Below, piece after piece: positions 29,319 to 33,546 of a stretch of 33,546 nucleotides of DNA. The position numbers were made by a program, and so were the translations under genes. Each line of letters opens with the position of its first letter. The stretch's first letter is position 1. Source of the DNA: a bacterium (GTDB lineage Bacteria > Planctomycetota > J058 > JAJDCP01). The stretch covers positions 1 through 33,546 of the forward strand of contig JAUIEM010000050.1 in assembly GCA_030428695.1 (NCBI GenBank), read 5' to 3'. Under the pieces are notes generated by a model. The model was not told the DNA's origin. It saw only the letters and a program-made list of their open reading frames with translations, and ran no database searches.

Positions 29319-31925
29319 GTGCGGCAGTGTCCGGCCTGTGCGACTGAGAACGCTGACGACGCCCGCTTCTGCCGGGGTTGTGGGCAATCGCTGCAGGCCG
29401 CGTGCCCGCGCTGCGCGACGCCGCACGCCGCCGACGCGCGCTTCTGTCTCTCCTGCGGCACACCGCTGGTCGCCGAGCGGGTGTGCGCCTCCTGCAGCCA
29501 GACCAACACCAGCGATGCCCGCTTCTGCCGGGCCTGCGGCGCGAGCTTCGGCAGCACGGGCACGATATCCGCAGGCCGCACCAGCGTCGGGACGCTGAGC
29601 GGGGAGCAGACGATCAGCTCGTCGGCGCCGCCCTGCCCGAGCTGCGGCCTGGTCAACGCGCCCGCCGCCGCCTTCTGCCTGCGCTGCGGGCAGCGTCTGG
29701 GGTCGAGCCCCTCGTCCGGCCTGCAGCCGACCCTGACCAGCGGCGAGACGCGCATCGTCCAGGCCCGCGACCTGGTCGGCCGGGAGCTGAACGGCTACCG
29801 CTTCGAGCGCAAGCTCGGTGAGGGGGGGATGGGGGCGGTGTTCCTCGCCACCCACCTGCGCCTGCAGCGCGCGGTCGCCTGCAAGGTGCTGCCGCCCGCC
29901 CTGGCCCGCGACCGCAAGCTGATCGAGCGCTTCGAGCGCGAGGCGCGGGCGCTGGCGAGCGTGGTGCATCCCGGCATCGTGCCGATCCACGACATGTTCG
30001 AGAGCGCGGGGCTGTACTGCATCGTGATGGCCTACGCGGGTGGAGGATCCCTCGCCGAGCGGCTCGCGCGGGGCCCTCTCGAGCCCCAGCAGGTGGTCTC
30101 CTGGGGCGCGATCGCGGCGCGGGCGCTGTGGGCGGCGGCGCAGAAGGGCATCGTGCACCGCGACGTCAAGCCGGACAACCTGCTCCTGACCGAGGAGGGC
30201 CGGCTGCTGGTCGCGGACTTCGGGCTCGCGCGGGCGGCGGAAGAGGCCTCGGCGCTGACCCGCACCGGCAGCCTGATGGGAACGCCGGCCTACATGGCTC
30301 CCGAGCAGTGGGAGAACGCGCACACCGCCGACCACCGCTCCGATCTGTACTCGCTGGGCTGCACGCTCTACCACCTGCTGACCGGCCGGCCGCCCTTCCC
30401 CGGTCCCGCGACCAGCCACTTCATCAAGCAACACCTGCTCGAGCCGCCGCCGCCTCCGCGCGGGCTGCGCCCGGAGCTCTCCCCGGAGCTGGAGGCGATC
30501 GTCCTGCGCCTGCTCGCCAAGCGCCCGGAGGACCGCTTCCCCGACGGCGAGGCGCTCGCCCGCGGCCTGCTCGCGGCGCCCGCGACGGGCGGTCCGCCTC
30601 TCCCGCAAGGGCTCGGAGAGCTGTTCGACAGCGCGCGCCTGCCGAAGGCGCCTCCGCCCCCCGCGCCTCCGCGGCCGGTGACGCGCGAGCCCGCTCCTCC
30701 TCCCGCTCCTCCGCCGCCGGCCACGCGCGAGCCCGCGCCTCCGCCGCGCGTGCAGGCCGCGTTCCGACGTGAGCATGTCGGGGGCGTGGGGGAAGCGCCG
30801 CCGCCGCCTCCTCCGCAGGAATCAGCGAGGCAGACGTCCCCACCTCCGCCTCCGCCTCCTCCGCCGCGGAACGCTCCTCCGCCGCGGAGCGCGCCACCGC
30901 CCCGGAAGGCCCCTGCCGCGCCGGCGCCGACGCCGGCTGCGGCCGCGGAGGCGCCGGCGGGGAAGCGCAACTGCGGCTGTTGCCTGGTCGGTCTGCTGCT
31001 CGTGCTCGGCCTGGTCGGCTACCAGTTCCAGACCGAGCTCCAGGCCCTCTACGAAGAGCTGACCCAGCCGCCCCTGCCGCTGCACGACCCCGACGGCCGC
31101 GCCTACTGGTGGACGCCGGCGCCGCTGCAGGCCGACCTCCGCCGCGACGGCCAGACGCTGACCTGGGACAGCCCGGGCGGCCTGACCTTCGTCCGCATCC
31201 CCGCGGGCCGCCAGTACCTCGGCGCGAGCGCGGACGATCCCGGGCGGCGGGTCGACGAGACCCTGCGCCCGTTCGTCCTCGAGGAGCCCTTGTGGATGCT
31301 CGCGACCGAGCTGAGCCGCGGGATGGCCTTCACCATCTACGGGCAGGCCGCGGACGGCTTCCCCCACGTCCCGCTGACCGGCATCACCTACTTCGACGCC
31401 CTCGCGATCTGCAACCAGCTCTCCTTGAACGAGGGCCTGCCGCTGTACTACGAGCTCGCGCCCTTCGAGACCTCGCCGCAGGGGAGCATCCTCAACGCCT
31501 GGGTCGAGATCCCCGACCCCGACGGACCGGGCTACCGCCTGCCGACCGAGGACGAGTGGGAGTACGCCTGCCGGGCCGGCACCCGCACGCCCTGGTCCAC
31601 CGGCGCGGCGCTCTCGGGCCAGGCCTGCTTCGCCGCCTCCGAGATCAGCACGATCAGCCTGTTCCCGGCCAACGGCTTCGGCCTCTACGACATCCACGGC
31701 AACGCCGCCGAGTGGTGCCAGGCTGACGACCTCGGCCTCGGCCTCGGCGAGGTCTTCACCCGCGGCGGGTCCTACGCCGACAACGCCGCGGACTGCCGCA
31801 GCTCGCGGCGCTTCGGCTTCCCGCCGGACACCCGCTCCGCCGCGATCGGCTTCCGCTGCGTGCGCCCCGCCCGTCCGCTGGTCGGCGTCGCGCCACAGCC
31901 GCTCGAGGATGGCGGGAAGTACTGA
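29319..31925 (+). CDS. Membrane-anchored Ser/Thr kinase with four zinc ribbons and FGE/SUMF-type sensor domain
   Basis: The protein has 868 residues. Four CxxC-x10-CxxC zinc ribbons fill about 4-124 (CPAC/CRGC, CPRC/CLSC, CASC/CRAC, CPSC/CLRC). The kinase (about 159-420) has GEGGMG, ACKVL (K189), HRDVKPDN (280-287), DFG (300-302) and GTPAYMAPEQ; it should be active. A Pro-rich linker (about 444-545) leads to a membrane helix (about 550-568, GCCLVGLLLVLGLVGYQF). The extracytoplasmic tail (about 618-850) is an FGE-sulfatase/SUMF domain: LTFVRIPAGRQYLGAS, GYRLPTEDEWEYACRAGTRT, GFGLYDIHGNAAEWC, FTRGGSYADN, AIGFRCVR. The start is GTG at 29319 because GGGGGAGGGAG lies directly before it. Such domains in kinases are usually taken as sensors. 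It is followed by a lipoprotein gene with its own promoter. Confidence 0.88.
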   Translation: MRQCPACATENADDARFCRGCGQSLQAACPRCATPHAADARFCLSCGTPLVAERVCASCSQTNTSDARFCRACGASFGSTGTISAGRTSVGTLSGEQTISSSAPPCPSCGLVNAPAAAFCLRCGQRLGSSPSSGLQPTLTSGETRIVQARDLVGRELNGYRFERKLGEGGMGAVFLATHLRLQRAVACKVLPPALARDRKLIERFEREARALASVVHPGIVPIHDMFESAGLYCIVMAYAGGGSLAERLARGPLEPQQVVSWGAIAARALWAAAQKGIVHRDVKPDNLLLTEEGRLLVADFGLARAAEEASALTRTGSLMGTPAYMAPEQWENAHTADHRSDLYSLGCTLYHLLTGRPPFPGPATSHFIKQHLLEPPPPPRGLRPELSPELEAIVLRLLAKRPEDRFPDGEALARGLLAAPATGGPPLPQGLGELFDSARLPKAPPPPAPPRPVTREPAPPPAPPPPATREPAPPPRVQAAFRREHVGGVGEAPPPPPPQESARQTSPPPPPPPPPRNAPPPRSAPPPRKAPAAPAPTPAAAAEAPAGKRNCGCCLVGLLLVLGLVGYQFQTELQALYEELTQPPLPLHDPDGRAYWWTPAPLQADLRRDGQTLTWDSPGGLTFVRIPAGRQYLGASADDPGRRVDETLRPFVLEEPLWMLATELSRGMAFTIYGQAADGFPHVPLTGITYFDALAICNQLSLNEGLPLYYELAPFETSPQGSILNAWVEIPDPDGPGYRLPTEDEWEYACRAGTRTPWSTGAALSGQACFAASEISTISLFPANGFGLYDIHGNAAEWCQADDLGLGLGEVFTRGGSYADNAADCRSSRRFGFPPDTRSAAIGFRCVRPARPLVGVAPQPLEDGGKY
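30648..30950 (+). repeat. Proline-rich low-complexity coding repeat
   Basis: About 100 codons of CCN-dominated sequence (CCTCCGCC-type units) encode the Pro-rich juxtamembrane linker of the kinase. It is a likely site of length variation and assembly error. Confidence 0.6.
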
Positions 31926-31937
31926 GCGGCGATCGGC

Positions 31938-31943
31938 TATAGT
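31938..31943 (+). promoter_or_regulatory. -10 element before the lipoprotein gene
   Basis: TATAGT, preceded by GC as in the other -10 boxes here, lies 48 bp before the ATG at 31991 and just after the kinase stop. Confidence 0.4.
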
Positions 31944-31990
31944 GCATGCGCTCGAGATCGCAGCCATCGGAAACGCCACCGGAATCGCCC

Positions 31991-32485
31991 ATGTACGCTC
32001 TGCGCCTGCTCCCCGTCAGCCTGTTCGCCCTCCTGCTCGCGAGCTGCGCCGCCCCGCGCAGCCTGACGGGGCGGGCCGTCGTCGAGTCGGCCGGCGTCGT
32101 CGTGCGCCGCGTGCCGCTGGTCGCGGAGTGGCCGCGCTTCGACCCGGAGGCCGGACCGGTCGTCGTGCGCTCCGGCGCGGACACCCTCGCCGTCGGCCGC
32201 TTCGAGGGGCGGACCAGCGTCTTCGGCGAGAGCCTCGACGGGGCGCTGGCGCTCGACTGGCGGCTCGCCCCCTACGGCCTGAGCGGCACCCGGCCGGTGC
32301 GGGTCGCGCTGCTGCATCCGCCCGGCACCGATGTCTACCTCGCCAGCGGAGACGCGCTGCTGCACGAGGGGGAGGAGGTGCTCGACGTGCCGCTGCCCGG
32401 CTTCTCGACCGGGCCTGACGTGCGGCGCGCCGAGCGGGCGCGCTGGGAGCTGCGCTACTGGTTCGAGAACGACGGCGGGCCCTGA
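31991..32485 (+). CDS. Predicted lipoprotein, 164 residues
   Basis: The signal peptide MYALRLLPVSLFALLLASC ends in a lipobox (LASC), so Cys19 should be lipidated and the protein anchored to a membrane. The mature part is beta-rich (AVVESAGVVVRRVPLVAEWP, VRVALLHPPGTDVYLASGDA, ARWELRYWFEN) and no family is recognised. The start was chosen for the perfect signal peptide; an in-frame start at 31946 would bury it. The SD is weak. It ends 12 bp before the next gene, so the two are probably one transcript. Confidence 0.75.
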   Translation: MYALRLLPVSLFALLLASCAAPRSLTGRAVVESAGVVVRRVPLVAEWPRFDPEAGPVVVRSGADTLAVGRFEGRTSVFGESLDGALALDWRLAPYGLSGTRPVRVALLHPPGTDVYLASGDALLHEGEEVLDVPLPGFSTGPDVRRAERARWELRYWFENDGGP

Positions 32486-32497
32486 GGGGGAGAAACG

Positions 32498-33004
32498 ATG
32501 GCGAAGGGCCGCGGGCTGCTGCTCAAGATCGTGATGATCGGATTGTTCCTCGGGACGTGCTACCTCGCCTTCCGCCTGATCCTCGGCGGCACGACCTTCG
32601 CCAGCCTCGAGCGCCTGCCCGGCGAGCGCCTGCTGTACGAGGAGCGGGAGCTCGATGTGCGGCGCTACGGCAACGGTGTCACGCTCCATCCCTGGTGCCG
32701 GGTGCAGGTCACCGACCGGCGGCTGCTGATCGGCCAGCGCGGCCTGGCCCAGGACCCGGCGGGCGACGACCAGGCGCTCTTGTACGCGCTCGTCCCCGCG
32801 CAGGGGCAGGACTCGATCGCCGGCGGCTTCCAGACCCTGTACTGCCCGCCGCGGGAGGTGGAGGTGGTCGAGCGGGACGGGAAGCGCGCGGTCGTCTTCC
32901 CCCTGCCATCGAGCAGCCTGCACGACGAGCTGGTCATCTTCACCGCGACGCCGGACTCGCTGCGCGCGGCGGTCTGGAGCTGGGTCGAGGCAGAAGCGGA
33001 GTAG
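32498..33004 (+). CDS. Small single-pass membrane protein, 168 residues
   Basis: One N-terminal membrane helix (about 9-30, LKIVMIGLFLGTCYLAFRLI) is followed by a soluble domain with the look of a small beta-barrel (PGERLLYEERELDVRRYGNG, WCRVQVTDRRLLIGQRG). That resembles a bacterial PH-like domain, although I cannot assign it. The C-terminus is acidic. GAGGGGGAG lies just before the ATG at 32498. It is probably co-transcribed with the lipoprotein and convergent with the TMEM65-like gene 6 bp away. Confidence 0.72.
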   Translation: MAKGRGLLLKIVMIGLFLGTCYLAFRLILGGTTFASLERLPGERLLYEERELDVRRYGNGVTLHPWCRVQVTDRRLLIGQRGLAQDPAGDDQALLYALVPAQGQDSIAGGFQTLYCPPREVEVVERDGKRAVVFPLPSSSLHDELVIFTATPDSLRAAVWSWVEAEAE

Positions 33005-33010
33005 GAACGC

Positions 33011-33546
33011 TCAGAGCAGCGTCAGCATCTTGATCCCGACCGGGATCAGGCAGCCGACCGTGATGCCGACGAGCTGCTGGCGCATCGTGCCGTCGCCCTT
33101 GACCCCCAGGGTCTTCTGCAGGAGCCGGAAGACCAGCCCGCCGCAGGCGACGCCGACCATGTCGCTCATCGTGTTCCCCAGACCCGCGGCGGTCATCGAG
33201 TCGAAGCCGACGGAGCGGATCTTCTCGTCGATGATCTCCCCGCCGAGGAACATCACCCCGTTGTCGATGATCCCGAACACCAGCGAGCTCGACGCCCCGA
33301 CCATGAAGTTGCGGAGCTTCTGCGCCGGCGTCAGCTTGGCGAGCACCGCCCGCTCGCGGGCCAGGGCGCCCTCGAGGGCCGCCTCGGTCGAGCGGTCGAG
33401 GGCGTCGTCGCTGGCCTTGTCGACGACGATCAGGTCGTGGTCGAGCTCGCCGTGGCCGTCGGCGAACTGCAGGGTCACGTCGAGGGAGCACTCGGCCTGG
33501 TGCTCGTCGAACCAGCGCTGGAGGGGTTCGAGCACCGAGGCCTTGG
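33011..33546 (-). CDS. TMEM65-family membrane protein (5' end cut by window)
   Basis: About 178 residues are visible and the frame continues past the window edge, so the start may lie outside; a GTG at 33535 is possible. A soluble, charged N-terminal part (to about 70) is followed by the TMEM65 core: RNFMVGASSSLVFGIIDNGV, FLGGEIID, FDSMTAAGLGNTMSDMVGVA and the C-terminal helix VGITVGCLIPVGIKMLTLL. The Gly-Ile-Ile-Asp-Asn, Ala-Ala-x-Leu-Gly-Asn-x-x-Ser-Asp and VGxTxGC positions match human TMEM65, an inner mitochondrial membrane protein linked to sodium-dependent calcium efflux. Three membrane helices are likely. The role in bacteria is unknown; ion transport is an inference from the animal protein. 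Confidence 0.8.
   Translation of the reverse strand, partial: KASVLEPLQRWFDEHQAECSLDVTLQFADGHGELDHDLIVVDKASDDALDRSTEAALEGALARERAVLAKLTPAQKLRNFMVGASSSLVFGIIDNGVMFLGGEIIDEKIRSVGFDSMTAAGLGNTMSDMVGVACGGLVFRLLQKTLGVKGDGTMRQQLVGITVGCLIPVGIKMLTLL

Noticed and set aside
30648..30950. CCTCCGCC-type repeat as a non-coding microsatellite or CRISPR-like array
   Set aside because: It is in frame inside the kinase gene and encodes a Pro-rich linker; there are no unique spacers.
1..33546. Genomic or defence island with mobile genes
   Set aside because: No integrase, transposase, tRNA or att-like repeat and no visible shift in base composition; the clusters look resident.

Overview
The window is a very GC-rich (about 70 % by eye), gene-dense bacterial chromosome segment with 24 protein-coding genes, two of them cut by the window ends. 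No rRNA, tRNA, CRISPR array, transposase or phage gene was seen. Several features suggest a high-GC member of the Planctomycetota: five kinase-fold signalling proteins (four with a conserved kinase core), two of them fused to formylglycine-generating-enzyme/SUMF-type domains; three small ECF-type sigma factors; a GYF_2-domain membrane protein; and a macro-CHAT protein. Myxococcota is the main alternative. This placement is inference.

Layout. 1-3452 (minus): a translationally coupled pair of exported M16 peptidase subunits, one zinc-binding and one without the metal motif. 3585-5849: a TPR protein with a decayed STAND-type NTPase region. 5827-8035: a C-methyltransferase-like enzyme and a GYF_2 membrane protein. 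8053-14228: a signalling cluster holding a double pseudokinase with a HEPN-like centre, a stand-alone VWA protein, a Ser/Thr kinase with an unrecognised 300-residue N-terminal region, and an ECF-like sigma factor. The VWA and sigma genes share a near-identical promoter, with the same spacer, leader length and SD spacing. 14364-18019: a tight four-gene run of branched-chain aminotransferase, macro-CHAT peptidase, ECF sigma factor and a small soluble zinc-finger protein resembling an anti-sigma factor. 18062-20184: a cyclopropane-fatty-acid-synthase family enzyme and a sulfotransferase-like protein. 20212-24867 (minus): a 1551-residue kinase with two kinase domains and a TPR-like tail. 24984-26993: two unrecognised proteins around a third sigma factor, with a 143-nt inverted repeat and a hairpin spanning two convergent stop codons. 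27115-31925: two divergent membrane-anchored kinases with FGE-type C-termini. 31991-33004: a lipoprotein and a small membrane protein. 33011-end: a TMEM65 homologue.

How they may work together. The strongest candidate for an undescribed system is the macro-CHAT / ECF sigma / zinc-finger protein operon. By analogy with type III-E CRISPR systems, where a CHAT peptidase cleaves an inhibitor to release an ECF sigma factor, I infer that the CHAT protein may respond to ADP-ribose-type signals and cut the anti-sigma-like protein. The second candidate is the VWA/kinase/sigma cluster, where the shared promoter suggests that the sigma factor drives itself and the VWA gene. Functional statements rest on motifs read by eye; no database search was run.
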